From positions 1 to 64,000 of the forward strand of contig CAYGSL010000022.1 in NCBI GenBank assembly GCA_964352475.1: a stretch of DNA of 64,000 nt, given 5' to 3'. Positions 36,158 to 45,770 of the stretch are shown piece by piece. The position numbers were made by a program, and so were the translations under genes. Numbering within the stretch: the first letter of the stretch is position 1; every line of letters begins with the position of its first letter. The DNA comes from JAUIET01 sp964352475 (GTDB lineage Bacteria > Pseudomonadota > Gammaproteobacteria > Pseudomonadales > JAUIET01). Under the pieces are notes generated by a model. The model did not search any database. It worked only from the letters and a program-made list of their open reading frames with translations, and was not told the DNA's origin.

Positions 36158-37558
36158 CTATATCAACTTCTTAGGATCAAGCAACTGCTTCAGTCGCTTA
36201 GGATCAATATCCGTCATTTCCGCCGCCACATCAGCAATCGGCCGCCCCTGCTTATAAGCCGCCTTAGCAATCTCCGCCGCCTTGTTGTACCCAACCTCAC
36301 TATTCAGCGCCGTCACCAAAATAGGATTACGATGCAAATTTTCGCTCAAATTATCATCAAGCACCGTAAAGCCCGCAATCGCATCATCCGCCAAAACCCG
36401 ACATGCGTTACCCAGCAACTCAATACTTTGCAACAAGTTATACGCTATCACCGGCAGCATCACATTAAGCTGGAAGTTGCCCGATTGCCCCGCAACCGTA
36501 ATGCAACTGTCGTTGCCAATCACCTGCGCCGACACCATCGCCACAGACTCCGGAATCACCGGATTCACCTTACCCGGCATAATGCTGCTGCCAGGTTGCA
36601 GAGCCGGTAAAGCTATCTCGCCCAAGCCCGCCAATGGGCCACTGTTCATCCAGCGCAAATCATTAGCAATCTTCATTAACGCAACCGCCAGTGTTTTCAG
36701 CTGGCCAGACAATTCTACCGCCGTGTCTTGCGAACTAATGCTTTCAAATGCATTGCGATTTGGCTTGAACACTAATTGTGTGCGAGCACTCAGGTGGCGC
36801 GCAAATACGGGCGCAAAACGAAGCGGTGCGTTCACACCCGTACCCACCGCAGTGCCGCCCTGAGCCAACATCATCAACCGCTTGCGTGTGTCAGTGATTC
36901 GCCGCGTTGCCGAGTTCAGTTGCGCGCTCCATCCCGACAACTCCTGACCCATTGATAATGGCATAGCGTCCATCAAATGCGTGCGCCCAGTCTTTACCGT
37001 TTTCTTTAATTCGCGCGATCTTTGATCAATGGTGGCGCGAAGATGGGCGATAGCGGGTAGTAAGTGCTCACTTAGCTGGCATGCCGCACTGACGTGAATT
37101 GCCGTTGGGATTACGTCGTTACTGCTCTGGCCATAGTTCACATGGTCATTGGGATGCACCGGCTCACCCAAGGTCCTGCTAGCAAGTTTAGCAATCACCT
37201 CATTGGCATTCATGTTCGAACTGGTGCCAGAGCCTGTCTGAAACACATCCACTGGAAAGTGTTCATCCAGCTCGTTTTTCGCCACCTGATCGGCCGCTTT
37301 GATGATCGCGTTGGCGATTGGTTTTGGCAGGGTTCCCAGCTCCGCATTGGCAGCCGCTGCGCTCGCTTTGATATCACCCAATGCACGAATAAACGCCGCC
37401 GACATGGTCAGACCACTGATTGGAAAATTATTCACCGCGCGCTGAGTCTGCGCACCGTAAAGCGCACTGCTAGGCACTTTTAAAGCGCCCATGCTGTCGC
37501 GCTCTATGCGCGATCGGGTGAGTTTCGCGCCACTGCTTTTACCCGTTTTTTTATTCAT
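36158..37558 (-). CDS. fumC: Fumarate hydratase class II
   Basis: This 466-residue oxygen-stable, iron-free fumarase interconverts fumarate and malate in the citric acid cycle. The superfamily signature GSSIMPGKVNP and the TGRTHLMDAMP block are present, as are the TGSGTSSNMNANEV active-site residues. Its start is 5 bp after the aconitase stop, which implies a two-gene TCA operon. About 15 N-terminal residues are basic and lie before the usual R-IERDSMG start. Confidence 0.96.
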   Translation of the reverse strand: MNKKTGKSSGAKLTRSRIERDSMGALKVPSSALYGAQTQRAVNNFPISGLTMSAAFIRALGDIKASAAAANAELGTLPKPIANAIIKAADQVAKNELDEHFPVDVFQTGSGTSSNMNANEVIAKLASRTLGEPVHPNDHVNYGQSSNDVIPTAIHVSAACQLSEHLLPAIAHLRATIDQRSRELKKTVKTGRTHLMDAMPLSMGQELSGWSAQLNSATRRITDTRKRLMMLAQGGTAVGTGVNAPLRFAPVFARHLSARTQLVFKPNRNAFESISSQDTAVELSGQLKTLAVALMKIANDLRWMNSGPLAGLGEIALPALQPGSSIMPGKVNPVIPESVAMVSAQVIGNDSCITVAGQSGNFQLNVMLPVIAYNLLQSIELLGNACRVLADDAIAGFTVLDDNLSENLHRNPILVTALNSEVGYNKAAEIAKAAYKQGRPIADVAAEMTDIDPKRLKQLLDPKKLI

Positions 37559-37563
37559 TGTGG

Positions 37564-40245
37564 TTACTGGCCTTTCAAGCGTTCAAGCACAAACTGCAAG
37601 ATGCCACCGGCCAAAAAGTAGTCGACTTCAACCGCCGTATCAATCCGTGACAGCAGCTGAAACTCCTCCACACTGCCGTCTTCACGGTGCACCCGCGCAT
37701 CGAATACCTGCTTGGCCTCCATGCGTGTCCCATTTGCCCCTAATCCGAGGATATCAATGCGGTCGGTAATGCCCAGCTTCAGCGTTTCACGATTCTGGCC
37801 ATTCATGAATTGCAACGGTAGCACGCCCATACCGACCAGATTAGAGCGATGTATGCGTTCAAAACTCTCAACAATAACGGCTTTCACGCCAAGCAAAAGG
37901 GTACCCTTGGCCGCCCAGTCCCGACTCGAACCCGTGCCATATTCCTTGCCAGCCACTACAACCGTGGGCGTGCCTTCAGCAAGATATTGCATTGCCGCGT
38001 CATAAATCGACATCACCTCGTCACTGCCCGGGCGCATGGTGTACCCACCCTCGGTACCTGGTGCCAGCTGATTGCGAATTCGTATATTGGCAAACGTACC
38101 GCGCATCATCACTTCGTGGTTACCGCGGCGCGAGCCATAACTATTGAAGTCGCGACGCTCTACGCCATTGTCTGTCAGATATTTCGCTGCCGGGCTGTCT
38201 GCTGCAATCGAGCCCGCTGGCGAAATATGATCAGTAGTCACCGAATCGCCCAGCAATGCCAGCAAACGCGCCCCAACTATGTCTTTGTCTTTGCCCTGGG
38301 TGTATTGCGGTTCAAAGAATGGGGGCAGCTGAATATACGTGCTGGAATCTTCCCATTGATAGGTTTTGCCCTCAACCGTAGGTACTGCCTGCCATTTGTC
38401 GTCGCCACTAAACACATCTGCGTATTTGGCCGTGAACATACTTTCGTCAATCTTCGCGACCTCCGTGGCAATCTCCTCATTGCTTGGCCAAATGTCTTTC
38501 AGGTACACCGGCTTGCCATCCTGGTCTTCGCCCAGCGGCTCGCTGCTCAGGTTTATTCGGGTGCTGCCCGCTAATGCATACGCCACAACCAGCGGCGGAG
38601 AGGCCAGCCAGTTGGCTTTCACAAGTTGATGAATTCGACCCTCAAAATTTCGATTACCGGATAAAACCGACGTAACAACCATGTCGTTATCTTCAACTGT
38701 TTTATGCACGGCCTCAGGCAATGGCCCGGAATTACCAATGCACGTGGTGCAACCATAGCCAACCGTGTTGAAACCAAGCTCATCCAGATAGCCTTGTAAG
38801 TTGGACTTCTCAAGATACTCGGTAACCACTTTACTGCCAGGTGCCAGCGACGATTTTACCCAGGGTTTTCGCGTTAAACCTTTTTCAACCGCTTTCTTCG
38901 CTACAAGACCTGCGCCCAGCATGACCGCAGGGTTAGACGTATTGGTGCAGCTGGTAATAGATGCGATCACTACGTCACCGTGGTTCAGTGCAAAATCACC
39001 ACACTCAAAATCAGTATTCATCTCTGCTGCTTTGCCATCGAGTTCAATGAAACTTTCAATGGCTTTTGGCATTTCACGCAAAGGCACCCTGTCTTGTGGG
39101 CGCTTTGGCCCTGACAGGTTGGGCTCAACCGTACTGATGTCCAGCGACAGGACGGATGCAAATACCGGTACTGGAGAGTTTTCGTCGCGCCACATACCTT
39201 GCGCTTTGCAATACGCTTCTACCAACTGAACCACATCTTCCTCACGCCCACTCAGACGCATGTAATCCACGGTTTTCTGATCAATAGGGAAAAAGCCGCA
39301 GGTAGCGCCGTATTCCGGTGCCATGTTTGCGATAGTGGCTCTGTCTGCCAACGGCAGGGTGTCTAAAGCGCTGCCATAAAATTCAACGAACTTACCCACA
39401 ACACCGTGCTCCCGCAGCATTTGAACAACCTGCAGCACCAGGTCGGTAGCGGTGATTCCTTCGCTTAATTGCCCCGTTAGCTCGAAACCCACCACTTCAG
39501 GAATCAGCATGGAGACTGGCTGGCCCAGCATAGCTGCCTCGGCCTCAATACCCCCCACGCCCCAACCGAGCACGCCAAGACCATTAATCATGGTGGTATG
39601 CGAATCAGTACCTACCAGCGTGTCGGGATAGGCGACTGTTTCGCCCTTATGTTCAGAGCTCCAGATTGCCTTGGCAATATACTCCAGATTCACCTGATGG
39701 CAGATGCCTGTGCCGGGTGGTACCAAGCTGAAATTATCAAACGCGCCTTGCCCCCATTTCAGAAATTGGTAACGCTCTGCATTGCGCTGCATTTCCAGCT
39801 CAACGTTATGATCGAACGCATCCTCAGTCGCGAACTGGTCAATCACTACAGAATGATCGATAACCAGATCAACTGGTGACAAAGGGTTTATTTTAGAAGG
39901 TTCAACCTCAGCCTTCAGCAAGGCGTCTCGCATGGCTGCCAGATCAACTACAGCCGGCACCCCGGTAAAGTCTTGCATTAATACACGCGCAGGATGGTAG
40001 GCAATTTCAACCTCACGGCGAGTCTCTGCGCTTTGCGCCAGGGCCTTGATGTCATCCACTGTGCAGGCCTTGCCATCTTCATGTCGCAGCAAGTTCTCAA
40101 GCAATACTTTGATCGAGTTTGGCAGGCGCGAAATATCCGCAAGACTGGTTATCTTATCTGCGCCCAAACTGTAGTAGGCGTATGTTTTTCCCTGTACATC
40201 CAGTTTCCTGTAGCTGTCAAAGCTATTGTCGCTAGTTCCATTCAT
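37564..40245 (-). CDS. acnA: Aconitate hydratase A
   Basis: This 893-residue aconitase converts citrate to isocitrate. The three Fe-S ligands are visible as SITSCTNTSNP and GYGCTTCIGNSG. The swivel domain has EYGTGSSRDWAAKG and the substrate-binding arginine regions. A GGAG lies about 8 nt before the ATG at 40245. It is the first gene of an acnA-fumC operon and is divergent from a VOC-family gene. Confidence 0.97.
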   Translation of the reverse strand: MNGTSDNSFDSYRKLDVQGKTYAYYSLGADKITSLADISRLPNSIKVLLENLLRHEDGKACTVDDIKALAQSAETRREVEIAYHPARVLMQDFTGVPAVVDLAAMRDALLKAEVEPSKINPLSPVDLVIDHSVVIDQFATEDAFDHNVELEMQRNAERYQFLKWGQGAFDNFSLVPPGTGICHQVNLEYIAKAIWSSEHKGETVAYPDTLVGTDSHTTMINGLGVLGWGVGGIEAEAAMLGQPVSMLIPEVVGFELTGQLSEGITATDLVLQVVQMLREHGVVGKFVEFYGSALDTLPLADRATIANMAPEYGATCGFFPIDQKTVDYMRLSGREEDVVQLVEAYCKAQGMWRDENSPVPVFASVLSLDISTVEPNLSGPKRPQDRVPLREMPKAIESFIELDGKAAEMNTDFECGDFALNHGDVVIASITSCTNTSNPAVMLGAGLVAKKAVEKGLTRKPWVKSSLAPGSKVVTEYLEKSNLQGYLDELGFNTVGYGCTTCIGNSGPLPEAVHKTVEDNDMVVTSVLSGNRNFEGRIHQLVKANWLASPPLVVAYALAGSTRINLSSEPLGEDQDGKPVYLKDIWPSNEEIATEVAKIDESMFTAKYADVFSGDDKWQAVPTVEGKTYQWEDSSTYIQLPPFFEPQYTQGKDKDIVGARLLALLGDSVTTDHISPAGSIAADSPAAKYLTDNGVERRDFNSYGSRRGNHEVMMRGTFANIRIRNQLAPGTEGGYTMRPGSDEVMSIYDAAMQYLAEGTPTVVVAGKEYGTGSSRDWAAKGTLLLGVKAVIVESFERIHRSNLVGMGVLPLQFMNGQNRETLKLGITDRIDILGLGANGTRMEAKQVFDARVHREDGSVEEFQLLSRIDTAVEVDYFLAGGILQFVLERLKGQ

Positions 40246-40302
40246 ATCGATTCTCCGGATGGCTTACACTTGAAAGTGCGGCTAAGAGTAGCAGAGAACC
40301 GA

Positions 40303-40968
40303 ATGAAGCAACAATCAACACGATTTTTCAATCGAATACGGATAGCCAGCTCGCAACACGAAACACTGCGTGATGAGATGGCGGTGCTGTTTGGAGTAAG
40401 CGCAGGCATCTTTCACTTGGGTAACACAGACGTCGAAGTGGTCGCTGCAGATCCTGAGAGTCTTGGCGAAAGAGCAGCGGTGGTTGGTGGGCTGACAGTA
40501 CATACCAAGTCACAAAGTATTCCTGAAGATTGCCGGGGGCTGGATATCCAGTTGGCTGACCAGGCACCCGTTAGCATCATGCGCACAGATTCCTCAGAGC
40601 CCGGCATACAGTCGGTTGATCACGTAGTATTGCGATCAGCTGATGCAGACGACTGCATACGTCTGTTTCGGGATGACTTGGGTATGCGGCTTGCGCTGGA
40701 TCAAACCGTTGAGGAGTGGGGTGGAAGAATGCTGTTCTTTCGCGAAGGGGCGATGACGCTGGAAGTCATAGAAAATGACAGTAAGCGTCCTTCACAAGAT
40801 TTTTTCTGGGGTATTTGCTATCGCTGTGGTGATATAGAATCGACGCGCGCCGCTCTGGAGTCACGTGGTGTTTCTGTGACCGAAATAAGGGAAGGGAGGA
40901 AACCAGGTACTCGCGTAGCAACCATTAAGTCGCATGTAGGTGGCATACCAAGCTTATTGCTAGAATAA
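40303..40968 (+). CDS. VOC family (glyoxalase/bleomycin resistance-like) protein
   Basis: A roughly 221-residue protein with two VOC halves: GIFHLGNTDVEVVAAD with a conserved E, then IQSVDHVVLRSADADDCIRLF and EDGMRL-like, FFREGAMTLEVIEN and HVGGIPSLLLE. The C-terminal His and Glu positions could bind a metal. The start is uncertain: ATG 40303 is used, but a GTG at 40276 is in frame. The reading frame upstream overlaps acnA and is not coding. The substrate is unknown. Confidence 0.75.
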   Translation: MKQQSTRFFNRIRIASSQHETLRDEMAVLFGVSAGIFHLGNTDVEVVAADPESLGERAAVVGGLTVHTKSQSIPEDCRGLDIQLADQAPVSIMRTDSSEPGIQSVDHVVLRSADADDCIRLFRDDLGMRLALDQTVEEWGGRMLFFREGAMTLEVIENDSKRPSQDFFWGICYRCGDIESTRAALESRGVSVTEIREGRKPGTRVATIKSHVGGIPSLLLE

Positions 40969-41424
40969 TTAGCAGTGCTTCTTCAGAGCTTTATTGAGCT
41001 TGCGCAATACTTCTGCACGCTCTTCATCGCTGTAGTACTTTCTGTCTCCGTCTTTCTTCTTGCTGTAAATGACGCCACCTTGCTCATACTCGCGCTTGCG
41101 CTGGTGTATTTGATTACACGCTTGCTGATGCTTTTGCCGCTTCTGCCGCGCCTTGGCTTTTTGCTTTTCATTTATGGCCGCTTCCGTAGCAGCGGCTTCA
41201 CGATTTCGTTTGGTGTACTCCCGGTACGCGTCTAGCTCTGCGTCTTTGCGAGTATTGTGTACTTTTACATCGACTTTAGCAGGCTCTTTATCACTGGCGG
41301 GTTGCTGATCGGTGTAGTGAACATTTCCATGCTCATCCACCCACTTATACACCTCGGCAGCCACGGCCGTTGTGCTGAGCAGTAATAGTATGCTCAATTT
41401 GATTAAATTGATTGCGCGAAGCAT
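40969..41424 (-). CDS. Secreted DUF4124 domain protein
   Basis: A roughly 151-residue protein with a signal peptide (MLRAINLIKLSILLLLSTTA) and a DUF4124 domain (EVYKWVDEHGNVHYTDQQP) of unknown function, common in gammaproteobacteria. A lysine- and glutamine-rich coiled segment follows. The start is placed at the third possible ATG (41424), which gives a proper signal peptide. It converges with the VOC gene, adjacent stop to stop. Confidence 0.85.
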   Translation of the reverse strand: MLRAINLIKLSILLLLSTTAVAAEVYKWVDEHGNVHYTDQQPASDKEPAKVDVKVHNTRKDAELDAYREYTKRNREAAATEAAINEKQKAKARQKRQKHQQACNQIHQRKREYEQGGVIYSKKKDGDRKYYSDEERAEVLRKLNKALKKHC

Positions 41425-41499
41425 CTGATTTTTAGTTCTTTCAGGCATTTGGCTGTGTAATAATCCGCTCAAGCTTACCTAATAAGGAGAATAGACCAA

Positions 41500-41871
41500 A
41501 TGATTGGTTACGTAACGATTGGTGTCAAAGATATGGAGCGCGCCAAGGCCTATTGGTCAGAATTGTTAGCCGACATGGGATGTACGGTACTGTTTGATAT
41601 GGGCCGCATAGCAATGCTTGGCCGCAGTATGGAAGAGCCAATGCTGGCTGTATGCATTCCATACGACGAAAATGATCACAACTCCGGCAATGGCAACATG
41701 GTTGCATTTGCGCCAGGCTCGCGAGAGATGATTGACAAGCTGTATGCCAAGGCGCTCGAATTAGGTGGTACTGATGAAGGTGAGCCTGGTGTTCGTGTTG
41801 AAGATGTTTTCTACGGTGCGTATTTTCGTGATCCGGACGGGAATAAAGCGGTTTTTTATGAGATGGGCTAG
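41500..41871 (+). CDS. VOC family glyoxalase-like protein
   Basis: A 123-residue single-domain VOC protein: MIGYVTIGVKDMERAKAYWSEL, then VAFAPGSREMIDKLYAKALELGG and FYGAYFRDPDGNKAVFYEM. It has the usual metal-site positions of small glyoxalase-like proteins. An AAGGAG lies about 9 nt before ATG 41500. The substrate is unknown. Confidence 0.9.
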   Translation: MIGYVTIGVKDMERAKAYWSELLADMGCTVLFDMGRIAMLGRSMEEPMLAVCIPYDENDHNSGNGNMVAFAPGSREMIDKLYAKALELGGTDEGEPGVRVEDVFYGAYFRDPDGNKAVFYEMG

Positions 41872-41875
41872 CCAG

Positions 41876-42173
41876 TTATCGGTCTTTTCTTCGAGCCGTC
41901 GCAATTTTTTTTGCAGTCTTGAATGTACTACCAAGAATCTTAAGCACATCAGTTGACGAATATTTCTTGTCGATACGAGCAAGTTCACCTCTAATTCTGT
42001 TCTGTTCTNNNNNNNNNNNNNNNNNNNNNNNNNNNNNNNNNNNNNNNNNNNNNNNNNNNNNNNNNNNNNNNNNNNNNNNNNNNNNNNNNNNNNNNNNNNN
42101 NNNNNNNNTTCTGTTCTGTTCTTTTCGTTGAGCAAATGTGCCGGGGGTTTTTCGAAGTTACGTAGGGCATCAT
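41876..42173 (-). CDS. Small repeat-containing ORF interrupted by an assembly gap
   Basis: Left of the gap the minus strand reads through ELARIDKKYSSTDVLKILG and on to KKIATARRKDR before a TAA at 41876. Right of the gap it begins at the paired ATGs at 42173 and 42170 (MMPYVTSKNP). Both sides end in the 5-bp unit ACAGA, which encodes RTEQN repeats in one frame. With 3, 6 or 9 units the ATG frame joins the downstream frame. The C-terminus is basic. No family is recognised and the ORF status is tentative. Confidence 0.35.
42009..42108. repeat. Assembly gap (100 N) in an ACAGA/TCTGT pentanucleotide repeat
   Basis: The 14 bases left of the N run (41995-42008) and right of it (42109-42122) are the same TTCTG pentamer tract. 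The assembler probably could not resolve the repeat number. The true copy number is unknown. Confidence 0.85.
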
Positions 42174-42216
42174 TTACCGCTGCTTGCCGCGTCAGTAGGG
42201 AGTTGATTGTTCTCAG

Positions 42217-42402
42217 CTAGGATGCGCGTGCAGCTGATGCTGAGCGCTCTTCACGAAAAAGCCCCGTAAGATATTGTTCGTGAGCACCAGCGTAGTGGGG
42301 CTCGGTGACCTCTTTTTCCGTTGCGCATATATGGCCGGCGGTGCGCTTTTCGCACAGCAGGCACGTATCAGGTTCTGAGTCAAATTCGGCTATTGTGGTC
42401 AT
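42217..42402 (-). CDS. Small hypothetical protein with CxxC motif
   Basis: A 61-residue protein with CLLCEKRTAGHICATEKE near the N-terminus, which could be a small metal-binding knuckle, followed by an acidic helix and an Ala/Ser-rich tail. The TAG stop at 42217 is followed in the same frame by a further 35 codons of open sequence. No family is recognised. It is on the same strand as the molybdopterin oxidoreductase and downstream of it, with a 110-bp gap. Confidence 0.5.
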   Translation of the reverse strand: MTTIAEFDSEPDTCLLCEKRTAGHICATEKEVTEPHYAGAHEQYLTGLFREERSASAARAS

Positions 42403-42512
42403 TATTCTCAGTCACTTTGCAGTGCTGAAGACCAACTAGTCACCTAACAGTTGCATTACAGCAACGATAATTACACTTTTTATAGCTAACGAAATTTAGA
42501 ATGTTAGATTCA

Positions 42513-44759
42513 CTATAAGGCCGATACTTGCGCGGCAACATACTTATGCCATGGTGTGCCAGCAAATTTGTCTCGATGTTCAGTGCTTGTTAGCTCATTT
42601 GCGGCAACACCTTCGCGTTGACCATCTACATTGTCCAGTCCGAAACCATTGGGTAACGACATATGCCCGGGTTGCATGCGGTCATTGATCTCGATGGTGG
42701 TTACGGCTGTTCCAACTTGTGTACTGATTCGCGCTTGATCACCGTTACCCAGGCCTAGGTGCTCAGCATCAGCTGAACTCATTCTTAACGCACCACCGCG
42801 ATCTTTGCGCCGCCAGCCGCCGTCGCGAAATATGGTGTTGGCGGAGTAATCACGCCGCTCTCCGGCCATTAGTACGAAAGGGTATTTGTCGCTGGTCATT
42901 TGGGAGGGCCCATTCTTCAGGCCGGTCAGCTCTTCGAGCAAGTCAGCAATAACAAGATTTACTTTGCCATCAAAACCATTGTTTTGAATGCGTCGCCAGC
43001 TATTGTCAATCGTGTCTTTTGAGAACACCACACCTGAATGCCCTTCAACAATGGCATCAAACAATTTATCAGCCTGGGCCATAGGGTCACCGCTGTAACC
43101 TGCATTTTCCACAGATGCCGATTCGCTCATAGCAAAGCCAAGACATAAAGGCCACAACAAAGCCGCTTCTTTCGCGCCGTTCGCCAGGGTCGGTCCCAGA
43201 GTACGATACAAAATAATCGACGCAACTGCGCTGGCGCCCGGGTGTTCGCCCAGCACTTGCATGAATCGATCTCGGTAGGCGTCACGGCCTGATGTAGCCA
43301 AAATCTCTGACAATTCAGCACAAATCTCGGTGGGCAATGCGCCCATAGCTTCAATCAGGCGGGCGTGAATCTCGGCCTCGGATAAGGTGTTTTCAAGTGG
43401 CGCGAACAAGGGTTTGCGCAGGTGAAAATAATTGTCGGGGTATTCGAAATTGAAAAACGTTGCTTCCCACTTTTCGTACTGGGTGGAGGCTGGCAATATG
43501 TAGTCAGCCTCTTTACAAGTCTCTGTCATCGCAATATCGATGGCTACCACCAGGTCCAGACTGCGCAGCGCTTTGCGCATTCGGGCCGAATCCGCCAGAG
43601 AATGTACCGGGTTAGCCGTTTCAACGATCATTGCTCGGTAGCGATCAGGATGATCGGTAAGAATTTCGTCTGTTATGACATTGCACGGTACCAATCCACT
43701 GATGATAGGTGCGCCAGCAACAGGGCTGTTTCTTGAACTACGACCGCTGCCAGCGATGTTCTGCAATGCCGCCGGCACATATTGCCCACCTTGCTTGCCA
43801 AAGTGACCACGCAATACCCACAGCAATTTTTCCAGGTAACTTACCAGTGTGGAATGGCGATTCATTTGAACGCCAAGGTCTTCAAACATTGCAACGCTGT
43901 TAGCCCCGACAATCACATCAACAACTTGACGCACCTCAGTTTCTGAAATGCCACAGTGATTGCAATATTCTGCAATAGGTATATTGGAGAACGCCTCAAG
44001 AATTTCGTCCAGGCCAAGTGCATGTTCGCTCAGCCATTCCTGGTTATAGCGCTGGTCGTTACACAGCACAGCAATCATTGCGCTCAACAACCAGGCGTCA
44101 GTGCCAGGTTTTACGCGTAGATGAAAATCAGCGAGCTTGGCGGTTTCAGACACAACCGGGTCAATTACAATCATTGTGCGCGCGGTGTCTTTGCTGAACT
44201 CTCTTAGCCAGGCGCGCGCGCGTGGAATGCCATGCGAATGCCAGGGGTTTTTGCCCAGAAAGATTCCGACTTCACAGTGTTCAAAATCGCCACGTACCTG
44301 TTGGCCAAACATTTGTGAGTTTACCCAAAACTCTCCAGTTTTCTCCTGGGCCAAGGCATTGGAACGATATTTAGACCCAAGTACTTTACGCGTAGCAGCT
44401 GAATAACCACCGGGTAAGTGATTGCCCTGGCCACCGCCACCGTAATAGAAAATACTCTGCCCACCATGCTCAGACTTTATCGCCAACAGACGCTGGGCAA
44501 TTTCGGCAATAGCGGTGTTCCAGTCAATTTCTTCAAAGCTGCCATCGGCCGTTCGGCGAAGTGGCGAGCTTAGGCGGTCTTTACCGTTTTGGTAGTGGTC
44601 AAGCCCCGATGCTTTCTGACATAGATAGCCCTGTGACGCGGGATGATCTTCGTCACCACGTATTCGCGTGATATGTCGGCCATCTTCGCCACCCAGTTCC
44701 ACTTTGATACCACAATTGCATTCGCAAAGAATGCAGGCGCTACTGTGCCAATCGCTCAT
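42513..44759 (-). CDS. Molybdopterin-dependent oxidoreductase (formate dehydrogenase-like catalytic subunit)
   Basis: A 748-residue Mo/W-bisMGD enzyme of the DMSO reductase superfamily. It has one [4Fe-4S] cluster: C9, C12, C16 and C47 in CILCECNCG and GYLCQKASG. The MGD-binding blocks include LGKNPWHSHG, VIDPVVSET and the C-terminal MSLPNGFGLDN. There is no Tat signal, so it is cytoplasmic. At the usual Mo-ligand place (about residues 135-155) I see LAQEKTGEFWV without an obvious Cys or Sec. No small subunit or chaperone gene is adjacent. The reaction cannot be named. Confidence 0.9.
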   Translation of the reverse strand: MSDWHSSACILCECNCGIKVELGGEDGRHITRIRGDEDHPASQGYLCQKASGLDHYQNGKDRLSSPLRRTADGSFEEIDWNTAIAEIAQRLLAIKSEHGGQSIFYYGGGGQGNHLPGGYSAATRKVLGSKYRSNALAQEKTGEFWVNSQMFGQQVRGDFEHCEVGIFLGKNPWHSHGIPRARAWLREFSKDTARTMIVIDPVVSETAKLADFHLRVKPGTDAWLLSAMIAVLCNDQRYNQEWLSEHALGLDEILEAFSNIPIAEYCNHCGISETEVRQVVDVIVGANSVAMFEDLGVQMNRHSTLVSYLEKLLWVLRGHFGKQGGQYVPAALQNIAGSGRSSRNSPVAGAPIISGLVPCNVITDEILTDHPDRYRAMIVETANPVHSLADSARMRKALRSLDLVVAIDIAMTETCKEADYILPASTQYEKWEATFFNFEYPDNYFHLRKPLFAPLENTLSEAEIHARLIEAMGALPTEICAELSEILATSGRDAYRDRFMQVLGEHPGASAVASIILYRTLGPTLANGAKEAALLWPLCLGFAMSESASVENAGYSGDPMAQADKLFDAIVEGHSGVVFSKDTIDNSWRRIQNNGFDGKVNLVIADLLEELTGLKNGPSQMTSDKYPFVLMAGERRDYSANTIFRDGGWRRKDRGGALRMSSADAEHLGLGNGDQARISTQVGTAVTTIEINDRMQPGHMSLPNGFGLDNVDGQREGVAANELTSTEHRDKFAGTPWHKYVAAQVSAL

Positions 44760-44894
44760 GTTTGTTAAATTCTAATTTTGGGCGCCCAATATAACGCATA
44801 GCGCCTGTGAGGTCATAATGATGTGGTTGTGTTTGGTGCGAATATGCGTAACGATAGTGCGATCGCGCACTAGGTTAGAGCCGGCAAGAGTGGT

Positions 44895-45770
44895 TCATAT
44901 GATATTTGACGACCACGATACTTTTAGCTTTTCCGGATTGCGAACCACATAAATCTGGTTAATCTTGCCAAGATAACAAGCCACGCTCACGCACGCATAG
45001 GGTTCGCCGCGTTCAGTGATCCAGAGACCAGAGCGCCCGTTCACGCTGCACAATGAGAACTGATGGTGTTCTCCTGTGTTTGCCAGTAAACGCAGAATAA
45101 AGCGCTCGATTCTTTCTTTGCCATTCAACGGACGCAGTGCGGCCAGCACTTTCCCGCCGCCATCAGACACCAGGCGAATGTCGTCTGCAAACAGGCTCAG
45201 CAGCTGATTTAAATCACCTGTGGCGCTGGCGGTGGCAAAGGCCATAAACAGTTCTTCGTGTTCGCTAATGTCGCTTTCGGTACCTGCATCATTCACAGCG
45301 ATTTTATGCTTGGCACGCGACAGCAGCTTTCGGCTTGCACATGCGTCAATACCCAGCACTTGTGCTATCTCTACGTGGTTGAAATCAAACGCTTCTCTCA
45401 GAACAAACGTGGCACGCTCTTTAGGGCTGAGTTGTTCCAGCATTGCCAGTAAAGCAAATGACAAAGTGTCTGCCAGATTGGCCAATTCTGAAGGGGTGTG
45501 ACTATCAGCCAGCAGCGGTTCGGGCAGCCAGGGGCCGATATAGCTTTCCCTGTTTTTACGCGCTGATCGCAACACATCTATGCTCATTCTGCTGGTGGTG
45601 GTGACCAGCCACGCTTCGGCGTTGTCTATTTGCTCAGTATCGATGGCTTGCCAGCGCAGCCAGCATTCCTGAACAAGGTCTTCAGCCTCGCTGACTGAGC
45701 CAAGCATTCTATAGGCAATACCAAATAGTTTGGGTCGGCAGCGTTCAAACAGTTCAATAGCAACATTCAT
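44895..45770 (-). CDS. ECF41-type RNA polymerase sigma factor (SigJ-like)
   Basis: A 291-residue ECF sigma factor with sigma-2 (about residues 5-70) and sigma-4 (about 105-155) and a C-terminal SnoaL-like domain (about 170-291). The ECF41 hallmark motifs are present: WLPEPL (81-86), DGGGK (203-207) and NPEKL (278-282). In this group the C-terminal domain acts as a built-in regulator instead of an anti-sigma factor. It overlaps the upstream membrane-protein gene by 4 bp, and a promoter of the ECF41 kind lies in front of that gene. Confidence 0.93.
   Translation of the reverse strand: MNVAIELFERCRPKLFGIAYRMLGSVSEAEDLVQECWLRWQAIDTEQIDNAEAWLVTTTSRMSIDVLRSARKNRESYIGPWLPEPLLADSHTPSELANLADTLSFALLAMLEQLSPKERATFVLREAFDFNHVEIAQVLGIDACASRKLLSRAKHKIAVNDAGTESDISEHEELFMAFATASATGDLNQLLSLFADDIRLVSDGGGKVLAALRPLNGKERIERFILRLLANTGEHHQFSLCSVNGRSGLWITERGEPYACVSVACYLGKINQIYVVRNPEKLKVSWSSNII

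Noticed and set aside
39994..40302. A 103-residue N-terminal extension of the VOC protein
   Set aside because: It overlaps acnA antisense and has no VOC features; the start at 40303 or 40276 is preferred.
41950..42180. A CRISPR-like repeat
   Set aside because: The repeat unit is 5 bp with no spacers, and no cas gene is seen in the window.
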